In this document: piece by piece, positions 29,701-38,393 of the stretch
Position numbering within the stretch: position 1 is the first letter of the stretch
Layout: every line of letters begins with the position of its first letter
Assembly (NCBI RefSeq): GCF_014268805.2
Contig: NZ_JABWRF020000001.1
Location: forward strand, 682,001-746,000
Origin: Pseudomonas farsensis
GTDB taxonomy: Bacteria; Pseudomonadota; Gammaproteobacteria; Pseudomonadales; Pseudomonadaceae
Direction: 5' to 3'
Length of the DNA: 64,000 bases
Notes under the pieces: generated by a model
Database searches by the model: none
Seen by the model: only the letters and a program-made list of their open reading frames with translations
Told to the model about the DNA's origin: nothing
Translations under genes and position numbers: made by a program

Positions 29701-31257
29701 CCTGACACATCGCCCCTCTCGGTCAGTGACTTCGCTGAGCTGCCCGCTTGCGGTGTAGCCGTAAGTGACCAGAGGCTCGTGGCTGAGCACATCGAACTCG
29801 TTGCCTGGGCGCAGATAAACCCGCCTGACCTGCGCAACTCGGCGAGGATGGACAGCGTCGTAGCACAGCTCGACAACCGTTCGGCCGAAGGTATCAACCA
29901 GATATTGGAGGCGGCCCGAAACATCATGCAAAAGGTCAAGACGATTGAGGTTGCGGTCGCCGAGTTGTACCAGTCGGGAACGCCGCTTGTTGAGCGGGTC
30001 AACGCTGAACACCTGATAGCGACCGCTATAGATGTCTTCAACCACAGTAATGCCAGAGTCCTGCTGAAAAAATGCCAGGCCGTCCATCGAGCTGACGAAC
30101 GCGCTGCCCACCTGCAGCCGGCCTAGCTCCAGCCGGGTACCTTCCTCATCGACGTAGATCCACAGATCTCCGCCCTGAGGGTGTTCCACCCGTTGGACTT
30201 CAGCCTCATAGGGCAGGCTCCAGCCTTTGCCCAGCAGCCCCTCAGTGCGCATATCATTGCTGTCGTAGCGCCGAGTCCATTCGATTGGCAGCAGCCCCGG
30301 CACGGTGAAATCGTGATCCTCAGGGCCGTCGAGCAGCTTGCTGCCCGTTGACACCACCACCGGCCTCCCTTTGCAGCGCGGGATTTTCGAACCAGGCTTG
30401 GGGGCTTTGCCGGGGCGTGCACGCACACGTCCGCGGCGAGCGATGAGCATACCAGCGACCAAGCCGATGGCCTTCGCCAGCGCGCTTTTGCCATCGCGGA
30501 TATCTCGCACCGTCAGCGTACCGCCGCCAATACGCACGTTCGGTGAGAAGGTCATGCCGATAGGGCCGTCGCAGGTAGTCTTGTCGCCTACCCTGGCGGC
30601 TGGTTGGCCATTGATGAAGACTTTGTCCGATCCTTGCGCCACGAACTGCTCTGGCATTGGCGGGTGCTTGCTGCACTGTGCCTTGTCGTGGTTTGCAGGC
30701 TGTGTTCCCGGGTCTGCGGCCTGGCTGATCGGGGGGTTGAAAATGCCGTTTATTTCCTGGGCCAGACCGATGATGGGCAGCATCATGGATGCCCCGAGCA
30801 TGGCGTAGGCGCCGACGTTCTCCAGTATTGAGGGCTCCTCTTCGGGAGCCTCGGCGGTAACCGGGCCGGTACTGATACCTGCCGCCCGCGCTGCCGGTAT
30901 CCCGTTGATATGGGTGTTGTCCGAACCTGTCTGGATCGCCCCATAAGGCTCCGGCGGGAACATCGAATTGCCGACCCAGTCGCTGAAGCCGCTGATCTGC
31001 TCGCCAATGCTCTTGTCTTCGCCGCCAGGCAACATGGCCGCAGCGCCCACCAGGGCACCGGCGATCAGTGGCGTCAGCACGGTGGCCGCACCGCCGGTGC
31101 CGACCACCGCTACCACCGCGCCGCCAATGGCTGCTGCTACCGCCGCCGTAGCGGCGGCGTAGACCACGGCCTCGGTGAGGGTGCTGACCAGTTCGGCCAT
31201 CAAAGGTGGGTGCAGGATGAGGTCGCCCAGGCGGGCGGCGTGCAGGCTATCGTCCAT
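26698..31257 (-). CDS. Type VI secretion Rhs effector with prePAAR/PAAR domains and C-terminal nuclease-like toxin
   Basis: The 1519-residue polymorphic toxin opens with the prePAAR motif AARLGDLILH (residues 8-17). Ala/Gly-rich transmembrane segments lie at 30-80, and PAAR-like repeats (HINGIPAARAA, then VFINGQPAARVGDKTTCDGP near 240) precede about 1000 residues of YD/Rhs repeats. The Rhs core ends at DPIGLAGGTNLYRYAPNALL and DPFG (about residue 1395). The final 125 residues are the variable toxin tip, with GMGHHPFPRGHADDHGF and HENFHKAIAKEG, a His-rich pattern typical of HNH-like nucleases. Early TM segments, PAAR and an adjacent EagR gene identify it as a VgrG-loaded T6SS cargo. No T6SS structural genes are in the window. 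Confidence 0.92.
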   Translation of the reverse strand: MDDSLHAARLGDLILHPPLMAELVSTLTEAVVYAAATAAVAAAIGGAVVAVVGTGGAATVLTPLIAGALVGAAAMLPGGEDKSIGEQISGFSDWVGNSMFPPEPYGAIQTGSDNTHINGIPAARAAGISTGPVTAEAPEEEPSILENVGAYAMLGASMMLPIIGLAQEINGIFNPPISQAADPGTQPANHDKAQCSKHPPMPEQFVAQGSDKVFINGQPAARVGDKTTCDGPIGMTFSPNVRIGGGTLTVRDIRDGKSALAKAIGLVAGMLIARRGRVRARPGKAPKPGSKIPRCKGRPVVVSTGSKLLDGPEDHDFTVPGLLPIEWTRRYDSNDMRTEGLLGKGWSLPYEAEVQRVEHPQGGDLWIYVDEEGTRLELGRLQVGSAFVSSMDGLAFFQQDSGITVVEDIYSGRYQVFSVDPLNKRRSRLVQLGDRNLNRLDLLHDVSGRLQYLVDTFGRTVVELCYDAVHPRRVAQVRRVYLRPGNEFDVLSHEPLVTYGYTASGQLSEVTDREGRCVRRFSYTAEGYMASQTLPAGGVFHYQWQRYPVLSRPAHGESLSNTSMPTLLETQPDHEWRVVRHWGGTGEEYHFEYDIATGHTQVTDSLGRIEHFLWGAQYELYAYTDPNGDCWRETIENGQLVETQDPLGNTWRYSYDSIGRMVASEDPLGRTHTYLYTEHWSLPTSVTDGAGRTRRYQYDRKGNLTCETDPLGRQTRYQHDAHGRVIRITDPLGKIRHLQWNDHGQLLAYRDCSGMQTTYRYDARGNLKQTTDAQGAVTHFDHDGCANPISIQHPDGRVERYVFDSSGQLSRHIDPAGQATQWQYDSCGRLVSRTDAMGLTVRYTYDAYGRMRQLSNENNEHYHFEWDALDRLVAQQNLDGSGTSYRYAANGELTQLRHPRQINGEQAAQIQHYCRDAAGRLASKRTADGLTEYLYDHADNLLSVQFTSLKGEVQQVAFSYDPLDRIISETAQLGTLQLERDELGNLQTVILDDLRRINYLYYGSGHLHQINLDGRVISDFERNDLHAEVLRSQGQLATRTRHDFANRIVQKAIYNADASSASLALLQKDYQYDAGGNLAAETLTPFQPCPPTSSDRLSQLPGMAGFTLPSQTTRRYDHGPTERLHAVTSTTADNPSPRVEIHAYDKAGNLLDGYQVNRTVRHDQLLSHDGKHYRYDGFGRLVEKRCASMLTQRFEYDAEDRLTRVHQQRGPISERIEFTYDPLGRRTSKTLYREGVAQALSHTQFQWQGLRLLQEITDSRASVYVYTDAYGHEPLARIDGCAGEERLRYFHTNVAGLPEQLSTEDGEIVWQCQYSAWGAPLDERHSADETQPQNLRYQGQYLDRETGLHYNTFRYFDPDIGRFTQPDPIGLAGGTNLYRYAPNALLWIDPFGWMPFWKPLKHDGMGHHPFPRGHADDHGFSELSSKWDSPSWYPNEVDGSDKVHENFHKAIAKEGVPFSSKFKGTTADLLSKIDKAYKPFTEKGFLKIPRTGQILAKDVTIGEAFRKIIGSSKTPGCDL

Positions 31258-31278
31258 GTGCCGTCTCTTTCGGGCGTG

Positions 31279-31704
31279 TCAGTTCAGTTGCAAACCGGCC
31301 TTGATGGCCTGCCAATGGGCCAGGTCGGCGGGCTCCAGCGGGGTTTCCTTGCTGTAGCTGATCGCCACGAAACGGGCCTGCCCGGCAGGGGCGTAGGCCA
31401 GCTGGCGCTGATAGGAGACCACTTCGCCGCGCTTGAACTGCAGGCTGATTTCCAACCCATGAATGTTCTGTGCAGCCCCGGCGCTGACTGGCTGCGGCTC
31501 GCTGATCACTGCGCCCAGGCGCTCGCGCAACTGCTCAAGCTGCTGTTGGTACAGGCTTTCAAGGGTTTGCCCGGCAGGCAACGGGCTGCGGGCGATTACA
31601 AGGCTGGTGCCACGCTCGCGGAAGGCGAGCATGTTCATGCTGGTGTCTTCGGGCGTTTCATTGCCCAGCTCCAGGGTCAGGTCCTGGGTCAGGTAGGCGG
31701 CCAT
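31279..31704 (-). CDS. EagR-type effector chaperone (DUF1795)
   Basis: The 141-residue DUF1795/DcrB-like protein (MAAYLTQDLTLELGNETPED, with ISLQFKRGEVVSYQRQLAY in the middle) is the family of EagR chaperones that shield the N-terminal transmembrane segments of PAAR-Rhs effectors before loading on VgrG. It lies 21 bases upstream of the Rhs gene on the same strand, exactly where such chaperones occur. The start ATG at 31704 is supported by the family N-terminus; the longer open frame upstream is not. Confidence 0.88.
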   Translation of the reverse strand: MAAYLTQDLTLELGNETPEDTSMNMLAFRERGTSLVIARSPLPAGQTLESLYQQQLEQLRERLGAVISEPQPVSAGAAQNIHGLEISLQFKRGEVVSYQRQLAYAPAGQARFVAISYSKETPLEPADLAHWQAIKAGLQLN

Positions 31705-31822
31705 AGCGCTGCTCCATGCGTCGAGGCCGAACACGCTAATGCTTCGCCGCGCAGCCTGCAAGCACCGGGCGACAGGCAAGTGACAGCGGTCACCGAATCG
31801 CCCGGTGCTGGGGGCTTCGAGC

Positions 31823-32773
31823 CTACTGCACCAGCCCTTGCGGCTGGCGCCCGGCGAATACATCGACCAGGCTGGCAACCACCATTTCGCCCATGCGCGT
31901 GCGGGTTTGCACGGTGGCGCTGGCGCGGTGCGGTTGCAGCACCACGTCCTCACGGGCGAACAACGCTTCGGGGACGCGCGGCTCGTCGGCGAATACATCC
32001 AGCGCGGCCCCGGCGATTTCGCCGGCTTCGAGCGCTGCCAGCAGGGCCGGCTCGTCGACCAGTTTGCCGCGGGCGATGTTGATCAGGTAACCCTCGCGGC
32101 CCAGCGCCTTGAGGACGTCGCGGGTGATCAGCGCCTCACCCTTGTCGGCGGCAGCGGCGAGGATCAGCGCATCGCTGTTGTGGGCCAGTTGCGCAAGGTC
32201 GGCCTCGAAGCTGTAGGGCACGTCCTGGGCGTGCAGGTCGGTGTAGCTGATCGGGCAGCCGAACGCGGCAGCGCGCTGGGCCACGGCGCGGCCCACCCGG
32301 CCCATGCCGACGATGCCCACGCGCATGCCCGATACCTGGCGCGCCAGTGGCAGCGGTGCCAGCGGGGTAGGGCTGGTGGCCCAGAGGCCGGCGCGCACGA
32401 AACGGTCGCCGGTACTGATGCCGCGGGCCACGCCAATCAATAGGCCGATGGCAAGGTCGGCGACGTCTTCGGTCAGCGCGCCAATGGTGGCGGTGACCGG
32501 GATGCCGCGGTCGCGGGCGTAGGCCAGGTCGACGGCATCGGTGCCGACACCGTTGACCGCGATCACTTCAAGGTTGGGCAGACGCGCCATCACCGCCTGG
32601 GTGATGCCGGTGTGGCCGCCGGTGATGACCCCGCGGATGCGGGCACCGTTGGCCTCCAGCCAGGCGTCCTTGTCGCTTTGCTCGAACAGACGATGGACCG
32701 TGAACAGGGTTTCCAGGCGCTCGCGGATCTGCGGGATCAGGATTGCGCTCAGTTGCAGGACTTCAGGTTTCAT
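31823..32773 (-). CDS. D-2-hydroxyacid dehydrogenase (NAD(P)-dependent)
   Basis: The 316-residue enzyme has the Rossmann motif VGIVGMGRVGRAVA near residue 150, catalytic Arg in NIARGKLVDE near 235, and the His of the Glu-His pair in LQPHRAS near 285. The last is the PHRAS variant typical of glyoxylate/hydroxypyruvate or 2-ketoaldonate reductases. ATG 32773 (MKPEVLQL) is preferred over a start six codons upstream. It is the last gene of a same-strand group with an SDR, an FAA hydrolase and an MFS importer, but a REP-type repeat separates it from the SDR, so co-transcription is uncertain. Confidence 0.88.
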   Translation of the reverse strand: MKPEVLQLSAILIPQIRERLETLFTVHRLFEQSDKDAWLEANGARIRGVITGGHTGITQAVMARLPNLEVIAVNGVGTDAVDLAYARDRGIPVTATIGALTEDVADLAIGLLIGVARGISTGDRFVRAGLWATSPTPLAPLPLARQVSGMRVGIVGMGRVGRAVAQRAAAFGCPISYTDLHAQDVPYSFEADLAQLAHNSDALILAAAADKGEALITRDVLKALGREGYLINIARGKLVDEPALLAALEAGEIAGAALDVFADEPRVPEALFAREDVVLQPHRASATVQTRTRMGEMVVASLVDVFAGRQPQGLVQ

Positions 32774-32829
32774 GGGGTACTCCAGGAACAATGATTAGGG
32801 TGTAGGCGATTGCCGAGAACCGGGGCGTG

Positions 32830-32985
32830 AGAGATTCTTTGGTTTAGTGCAAGCCTGTTATGGCCTCATCGCAGGCTGCCGCCAGCTCCCACAGAAACTG
32901 AGCCAGCCACCAATGTTGCGGTTGACGCGGGCCCTGTGGGAGCTGGCGGCAGCCTGCGATGAGGCCATAACAGGCATGCACAGAA
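32830..32985. repeat. Inverted REP-type repeat (GGCCTCATCGCAGGCT family)
   Basis: GGCCTCATCGCAGGCTGCCG with CCAGCTCCCACAG and its exact inverse flank a 42-base centre. Flanks GTGCAAGCCTGTTAT and ATAACAGGCATGCAC are themselves inverted, so the repeat extends beyond the canonical arms. It fills the 267-base gap between the hydroxyacid dehydrogenase and SDR genes. Confidence 0.8.
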
Positions 32986-33040
32986 CTGCACCCCTGAATT
33001 CGGCATGCAGGCTTGCTAGTGCCCGCTCCCACGGAAGTTT

Positions 33041-33805
33041 TCAGCCACGGCCAACGAAGGGCATGTTGCTGGCCATCACGGTCATGTTCAGCACGTTCGC
33101 CTCAAGCGGCAGCGCGGCGATATAGCGCACCGCATCGGCCACGTGGCGCACATCGACCATGGGTTCGGGGGCGATATCGCCGTTGGCCTGACGCACGCCA
33201 CGGGTCATGCGCTCGGACAGTTCGGTCAGGGCGTTGCCGATGTCCACCTGGCTGCAGACAATCTGATAAGGCCGGCCATCCAGCGCCAGGGCCTTGGTCA
33301 GGCCCAGCACCGCGTGCTTGCTGGCGGTGTAGGGCGCGGTGAACGGGCGCGGGGTATGCGCCGAGATCGAGCCGTTGTTGATGATGCGACCGCCTTGCGG
33401 CTGCTGGCGGCGCATCAGGCCGAAGGCTGCGCGGGCGCAGAGGAACACACCATCGATGTTGGTCGCGACCACATTGCGCCAGTTTTCCAGTGGCAGCTCG
33501 TCGATGGGCACCGCTGGGGCGTTGATGCCGGCGTTGTTGAAGATCAGGTCAAGGCGCCCGTGCACCTCTTCGATGGCGGCAAACAGGGCTGCGACGCTGT
33601 GCTCGTCGCGCACATCGGTCGGCACGGCCATGGCTTCGTGGCCTGCGGCGCGGGCCTGTTCGACCAGCGCTTGCAACGGCTCGGCGCGGCGCCCGGCGAG
33701 CACCAGGCTGAAGCCGTCTTCGAGCAGCGCCAGCGCGACGGCGCGGCCGATGCCGCTGCCGGCGCCGGTGACCAGGGCGATTTTCTTGGTAGGTGCGTGT
33801 GGCAT
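33041..33805 (-). CDS. Short-chain dehydrogenase/reductase
   Basis: The 254-residue classical SDR has the cofactor motif [10 protein letters not shown] near residue 15, NNAG near 90, and catalytic residues in NGSIS and YTASK (Tyr/Lys near 160). The FNNAGINAP and [20 protein letters not shown] stretches are ordinary for sugar- or hydroxyacid-type SDRs. It starts 14 bases after the stop of the FAA hydrolase gene in the same operon, so it probably oxidises or reduces an intermediate of that pathway. The substrate is unknown. Confidence 0.9.
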   Translation of the reverse strand: MPHAPTKKIALVTGAGSGIGRAVALALLEDGFSLVLAGRRAEPLQALVEQARAAGHEAMAVPTDVRDEHSVAALFAAIEEVHGRLDLIFNNAGINAPAVPIDELPLENWRNVVATNIDGVFLCARAAFGLMRRQQPQGGRIINNGSISAHTPRPFTAPYTASKHAVLGLTKALALDGRPYQIVCSQVDIGNALTELSERMTRGVRQANGDIAPEPMVDVRHVADAVRYIAALPLEANVLNMTVMASNMPFVGRG

Positions 33806-33819
33806 GTGCGGCTCCGGTG

Positions 33820-34512
33820 TCAGGCGGCTTGGGAGGCGGGGCGCGGGCCCACCTGCAGGGTCAGTTCGGCGATACCGTCAATGCCGGCGTGGATCACATC
33901 GCCCGGCTCCAGCGTGGCGACGCCGGGCGGGCTGCCGGTCATGATCAGGTCGCCAGGGCGCAGCGGCAGCAGGCGCGACAGGCGCGCGATGACTTCATCC
34001 AGCGGCCAGGTCTGTTGCGACAGGTGAGCGCGCTGGCGCTCCTGGCCGTTGACCTTGAGCCACAGCTCGGCATCCAGCGGCCAACTGGCCTGCACGATGG
34101 CGGTCATCGGCGCAGCGGCTTCGAACACCTTGGCGCCTTCCCACGGCAGGCCCTGCTGCTTGGCCAGGCGCTGGTGGTCGCGGCGGGTCAGGTCCAGGCC
34201 TGCGGCGTAGCCGTACACGTGTTCCAGGGCATGGGCTGGGTCGATGTTGGCGCCGCCTTTGCCAATCGCCACCACCAGTTCGATCTCGTGGCAGAACTCG
34301 TCGGTGGCCGGTGCGAAGGGCAGCTCGCCCTTGGCCTCGACCACGTTGCAGGCAGGCTTCATGAAGAACACCGGCTCGCTCGGCGCTGGGTCGCTCGCCT
34401 GTGGCCACGGGTAGTTGCGGCCCAGGCAGAACACCCGGCCTACCGGGAAGCGTGCGTCAGTGCCCTGGATGGGCAGGCTGACCACGGCAGGTGGGCTGAA
34501 GAGGTACGTCAT
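33820..34512 (-). CDS. Fumarylacetoacetate hydrolase-family protein
   Basis: The 230-residue protein of the FAH family opens [17 protein letters not shown]. It has the GRNY motif near residue 31, metal-binding acidic residues in [11 protein letters not shown] near 75-85, and the [19 protein letters not shown] motif near 187-205. Its length is close to fumarylpyruvate hydrolases and 2-keto-3-deoxy acid hydrolases that cleave C-C bonds of diketo acids. With an organic-acid importer and two dehydrogenases beside it, it likely belongs to degradation of a sugar acid or an aromatic-derived acid. The substrate is not determined. Confidence 0.88.
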   Translation of the reverse strand: MTYLFSPPAVVSLPIQGTDARFPVGRVFCLGRNYPWPQASDPAPSEPVFFMKPACNVVEAKGELPFAPATDEFCHEIELVVAIGKGGANIDPAHALEHVYGYAAGLDLTRRDHQRLAKQQGLPWEGAKVFEAAAPMTAIVQASWPLDAELWLKVNGQERQRAHLSQQTWPLDEVIARLSRLLPLRPGDLIMTGSPPGVATLEPGDVIHAGIDGIAELTLQVGPRPASQAA

Positions 34513-34536
34513 GGGGTGAATCCTCTGGTTGCGAGT

Positions 34537-34559
34537 GGCCAGCGTAATCAGCGCTGGCC
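34537..34559 (-). terminator. Intercistronic hairpin between the importer and FAA hydrolase genes
   Basis: GGCCAGCG / CGCTGGCC is an eight-bp perfect stem with a seven-base loop, in the 104-base gap between the two genes. It lacks a U-tract, so it may moderate or stabilise rather than end transcription. Confidence 0.4.
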
Positions 34560-34616
34560 GCTGGAAGTTGGACGAAAGCGGGGTGGTGTTGGACAAATCC
34601 GGGGTCTTTCGCTGGC

Positions 34617-35960
34617 TCAGGCGGCGGTCTTGAGCTCGATCCGGTACAGCTTGCCCAGCAGCAACGAGTAGGAAAGCGTGCCCATCAGCGCCACACCGCC
34701 GATGAACCAGAACGCCATGGCGAACGAGCCACTGGCATGCACGATGGCGCCGATCACGATGGGCGTGACGATGCCGCCTATATTGGCTGCCAGGCTGGTC
34801 ACGCCACCGGTCAGGCCGATCAGTTCCTTGGGCGCCACTTCCGAAACCGCTGCCCACGACGACGAGGCGATGCCTTGGGCGAAGAAGGCCAGGGTGAGCA
34901 CGGCAATGCACAGCACGTTGGAGTCGGTGAAGTTCACCAGCACGATCGACATGCCCAGCATCGACCCCACCACCAGCGGCAATTTGCGTGCGAACGACAG
35001 CGAGTAGCCCTTGCGGATCAGCAGGTCCGAAACAATGCCGGCGAGCAGGATGCCCACCGTGGCACCAATGAACGGCATGACCGCGAACACGCCGACCTTG
35101 ATCAGGGTGAGTTGGCGTTCCTCGATCAGGTAGGTGGGGAACCAGGTCAGGAAGAAGTACAGCGCCGAGGTGCTGGCGAACTTGCCCAGGCAGATCGCCC
35201 AGATTTGCCGGTAGCGGAACAGCTCGGCGACCTGGCGCCAGTCGAAGCGGGTGCGTTGCTGGCTGCTCTTGACCAGCCCGCCGCCGTCTTCGATGTACGC
35301 CAGTTCTTCCTTGCTGACCTTCTTGCAGCTCAGCGGGTCGCGGTACAGGAACAGCCACACCACGCCGAACACGATGCCGACGATGCCGGTGCTGTAGAAC
35401 ACGTGGCGCCAGTCGTAGGTGGTCGCCAGCCACAGCAGGGCGCCGGTGAACAGTGCCGTGCCCAGGTATTGCCCGCACACATAGATACTGCTGGCCATGC
35501 CGCGTTCGCGGGCGGGGAACCACACGGTGACCGCACGGCTGTTGGCCGGAAACGCCGGCGCTTCCATGGCACCGACGGCCAGGCGCAGGCCGAACAGCGA
35601 AGCAAAACCGGTGGCCAGGCCTTGGGCGACGGTAACCGCCGACCAGCTGATCAGCGACACGCCGTAGGTCAGGCGTGAACCAAAGCGGTCGGCGATGAAA
35701 CCGGCCGGCACCAATGCCAGGGCGTAGGTCCAGGCGAAGGCCGAGAAGATCAGGCCCATCTCCACTTTATCCAGGCCCAGGTCCTTGGCCATGAAGGGTG
35801 CGGCGATGGAAATATTGACCCGGTCGACGTAGTTGATGATGGTCGCCACCAGCAACAGGGCGAGCATGAACCACCGGCGCCGGGTGGGCAGACGGTGGGC
35901 GGGCGCGGCGTCCAGCGCGAACGGCGCCGACGCGGTACGGGAGTTTGGCGTGCTCGACAT
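34617..35960 (-). CDS. MFS transporter, anion:cation symporter (ACS) type
   Basis: The 447-residue twelve-helix MFS protein has the ACS signature in its first helices (ATIINYVDRVNISIAAPFM) and a loop 2-3 motif FIADRFGSRLTYG. ACS members import organic anions such as glucarate, galactarate, tartrate, phthalate or hexuronates. ATG 35960 has GAGG ten bases upstream. It is the first gene of the leftward catabolic group and is divergent from an AraC-family regulator, which probably controls it. Confidence 0.9.
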   Translation of the reverse strand: MSSTPNSRTASAPFALDAAPAHRLPTRRRWFMLALLLVATIINYVDRVNISIAAPFMAKDLGLDKVEMGLIFSAFAWTYALALVPAGFIADRFGSRLTYGVSLISWSAVTVAQGLATGFASLFGLRLAVGAMEAPAFPANSRAVTVWFPARERGMASSIYVCGQYLGTALFTGALLWLATTYDWRHVFYSTGIVGIVFGVVWLFLYRDPLSCKKVSKEELAYIEDGGGLVKSSQQRTRFDWRQVAELFRYRQIWAICLGKFASTSALYFFLTWFPTYLIEERQLTLIKVGVFAVMPFIGATVGILLAGIVSDLLIRKGYSLSFARKLPLVVGSMLGMSIVLVNFTDSNVLCIAVLTLAFFAQGIASSSWAAVSEVAPKELIGLTGGVTSLAANIGGIVTPIVIGAIVHASGSFAMAFWFIGGVALMGTLSYSLLLGKLYRIELKTAA

Positions 35961-36299
35961 TGAGTCGACCTCGTTTGTTGTTTTTGGAGAGGTTGGGCTG
36001 CAGTCCGTGGCTAGAGTGGTCGTACAACTGGTTTGGATCAACGGGGTTTTTAGACCGTTTTTGCTGCTGTTTGAGGGGGGGGTCGGGTTTGTCCAAGAAA
36101 TCGGCCGAACGGGGTTTCACGCTTGGGTTTGGCTTTTAGCCCCGGTTTGCAAGGCTTTGGCGGGAAATGGCGCACGGTGGTTTTTGAAATGCGACGTCTC
36201 CCGTGGAGTTTCGACGTCGTACAACTTCTTGCGATGATTCCGATGACAGGGGCAGAATTGCAGGGCAAGCCCGGCACAAGAACAAAGGAGCCCTCCACC
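35961..36299. other. Divergent promoter region, importer operon versus araC-type gene
   Basis: This 339-base gap contains no gene supported by content. It is T-rich near the importer (runs of GTTTTTAG and GTTTTTGC) and holds two direct copies of GTCGTACAACT at 36019 and 36216. Confidence 0.6.
36019..36226. promoter_or_regulatory. Direct repeats GTCGTACAACT (candidate operators)
   Basis: The 11-mer GTCGTACAACT occurs at 36019-36029 and 36216-36226, in the same orientation 197 bases apart, one near each divergent start. An AraC-type protein binding direct repeats could use them; the divergent AraC and following LysR proteins are the obvious candidates. Confidence 0.4.
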
Positions 36300-37262
36300 A
36301 TGCCGCCCAAGCTTCCGGTGCCCACCTACGTCATGCAGCAGCGCAGCGAGCTGATGGATTTTCACATCCGTGATGCGCGTGGCCGACCTGCTGAAACCGC
36401 GCCTCATCGGCACGAGTATTTCCAGATCCAGATCAACCTCGGTGGCGACACCCAGCAGCACATTGGCGCCGCGCAGCGCCCGTTCACCCGGCGCACCCTG
36501 GCGTTCATCCTGCCGCACCGTGTGCATGTGATCCCGCACCCGCCGGCCAGTGATTTCGTGGTGATCAACTTCTCCCAGACCTTCCTGCTGCCGCACTTGG
36601 ACTGCGACCCGATGGACCTTGAGGACGTATCGATTCAACTGGCCCCGGAGCTGTCGCCGTTCCGTTTTCAGGAGCACCTGGACTACCACCTCGACGAGCA
36701 GCAGTTCGTCAAGGTGATGGGCCTTGTCGAGCAGATGCGCGACCTGGACGCCAACCGTGGCTTCGGCAGCCGCGAGATGCTCAAGGGCCTGCTGTTGCAA
36801 CTGATCGGCACGGTTTGCAGCCACTACGCCGAACCCCTGCGCCAATTGGCCGAGAGCAACGCCGCCGAACAGAGCCGGCGTGCAGCCCTTGGGCGGATGA
36901 GCGACTACCTGCGCAGGCACATCGACGACCCCGACCTGAACCTGCCCAAGGTCGCCGCGGCCACCTACCTTGCGCCCAGCTACCTGACCCACTGGCTGCG
37001 CAAGGAGGTGGGCAAGACCTTCAGCGAACTGGTGCTTGAGCGGCGTATGCATGCGGCGCGCAATTACCTGCTCAATGGCAGTCGCCCGGTGGGGGAGGTG
37101 GCGCGTTTGTGCGGGTTTGCTGACGAGGCGTATTTCAGCCGGCGTTTCCGGCAGATTCACGGCCTGCCACCGGGCCAGTTTCGGCGCCAGCAGCGCGACC
37201 CGGACACGCCGCAGGCGATCACCCTGCAAAGCCCCGCTTGCAGGGCTGGCGCGCACGGATAA
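36300..37262 (+). CDS. AraC-family transcriptional regulator
   Basis: The 320-residue protein has an N-terminal cupin sensor (HRHEYFQIQINLGG, typical His/Glu-containing barrel) and a C-terminal double helix-turn-helix (about residues 205-305) with LPKVAAATYLAPSYLTHWLR and VARLCGFADEAYFSRRFRQI. ATG 36300 is preceded by AAAGGAG. It is divergent from the importer operon, and is followed 10 bases later by a LysR gene, so two regulators of the same pathway may be co-expressed. Confidence 0.93.
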   Translation: MPPKLPVPTYVMQQRSELMDFHIRDARGRPAETAPHRHEYFQIQINLGGDTQQHIGAAQRPFTRRTLAFILPHRVHVIPHPPASDFVVINFSQTFLLPHLDCDPMDLEDVSIQLAPELSPFRFQEHLDYHLDEQQFVKVMGLVEQMRDLDANRGFGSREMLKGLLLQLIGTVCSHYAEPLRQLAESNAAEQSRRAALGRMSDYLRRHIDDPDLNLPKVAAATYLAPSYLTHWLRKEVGKTFSELVLERRMHAARNYLLNGSRPVGEVARLCGFADEAYFSRRFRQIHGLPPGQFRRQQRDPDTPQAITLQSPACRAGAHG

Positions 37263-37272
37263 ACTGCCGGGC

Positions 37273-38205
37273 ATGAACCTCGATACCCGCATCAAGTTCC
37301 GCCACCTGTTGTGCTTCCTGGAAATCGCCCGTCAGGGCAGCCTGGCCAGGGCTGCCGACGTGCTTGCGATCAGCCAGCCGGCCATCTCCAAAACCCTCAA
37401 AGAGCTCGAAGCGCTGCTGGAAACGCGGCTGTTCGAGCGCACCCGGCAAGGCGTCGAACTGACCCCGGCCGGCAGCCTGTTCATGCGTTATGCCGGGCCC
37501 AGCGTGCAGGCCCTGCGCGATGGCGTGGGCAGCGTACGCGGCGAGGCGCGGGCGCCATCGCAGGTGCGCATTGGCGTGCTGTCGACGGTGGAAGGGCTGC
37601 TGATGCCCGAGGTGCTGTGCCGCTTGCATCAGCGCCATGAGGCGCTGGTGATCAGCGTGGTCACCGGGGTCAGTGCGCAGTTGCTTGGCCAGTTGCACCT
37701 GGGCGAGCTGGAACTGGTGGTCGGGCGCATGACCGACAGCCCGCAGATTCAGGGGTTGTCGTTCGAGCACCTGTACAGTGAGTCGATGGCACTGGTGGTG
37801 CGCCCGGGGCACCCGCTGCTGGCGCGTCAGCCTGTCGAGCGGGCGCTGGTGGGGCGGTATCCACTGGTGCTGCCGCCGTCCGGCACGACCATCCGCCAGC
37901 ATGCCGACAGCCTGTTCGTGCAGGCAGGCATGCAGATGCCTGCGCAGCGGCTGGAAACGCTTTCGCTGGCCTTGAGCCGGCGCTATCTGCTGGGCAGTGA
38001 TGCCGTGTGGGTGGCGCCGCGGGATGCGGTGCTGATCGACCTTGGCTGTGGCGAGCTGGCGGAGCTGGACATCGGTGTGCGCGAGCCGGGCGGCTCGGTG
38101 GGCATCAGCCGCAACGCAGGGTTGGCGCAGAGCCTGCCGGCGCAATGGGTGTGCGAGGTGCTGCGCGAAGTGGCGGAGCTTTACCGGGCGGGGGAGTATC
38201 CATAA
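37273..38205 (+). CDS. LysR-family transcriptional regulator (PcaQ/GbpR-like)
   Basis: The 310-residue LysR protein starts MNLDTRIKFRHLLCFLEIAR and has its helix-turn-helix in GSLARAADVLAISQPAISKT. The effector domain includes RIGVLSTVEGLLMPEVLCRL. The opening resembles the PcaQ/GbpR subgroup, which controls aromatic or sugar catabolism. It starts 10 bases after the AraC gene stop and is probably in the same transcript. Confidence 0.92.
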   Translation: MNLDTRIKFRHLLCFLEIARQGSLARAADVLAISQPAISKTLKELEALLETRLFERTRQGVELTPAGSLFMRYAGPSVQALRDGVGSVRGEARAPSQVRIGVLSTVEGLLMPEVLCRLHQRHEALVISVVTGVSAQLLGQLHLGELELVVGRMTDSPQIQGLSFEHLYSESMALVVRPGHPLLARQPVERALVGRYPLVLPPSGTTIRQHADSLFVQAGMQMPAQRLETLSLALSRRYLLGSDAVWVAPRDAVLIDLGCGELAELDIGVREPGGSVGISRNAGLAQSLPAQWVCEVLREVAELYRAGEYP

Positions 38206-38393
38206 GCCAACGGGCCGCCCTCCAGGCACCCCGCTTGGCAACCCGCAATCCTGCGCCTCTCATGAACAAGCTTTCACGTAGGAACTATCTGCCGTCAACT
38301 GGCTCTTATGCCGGTAGCCATTGGTCCCGACCGCCTGCTAAGCTCGCGGCTTTACCCTGATTTGCCCTTATGGCGCATGAACAAGGAATCAGC

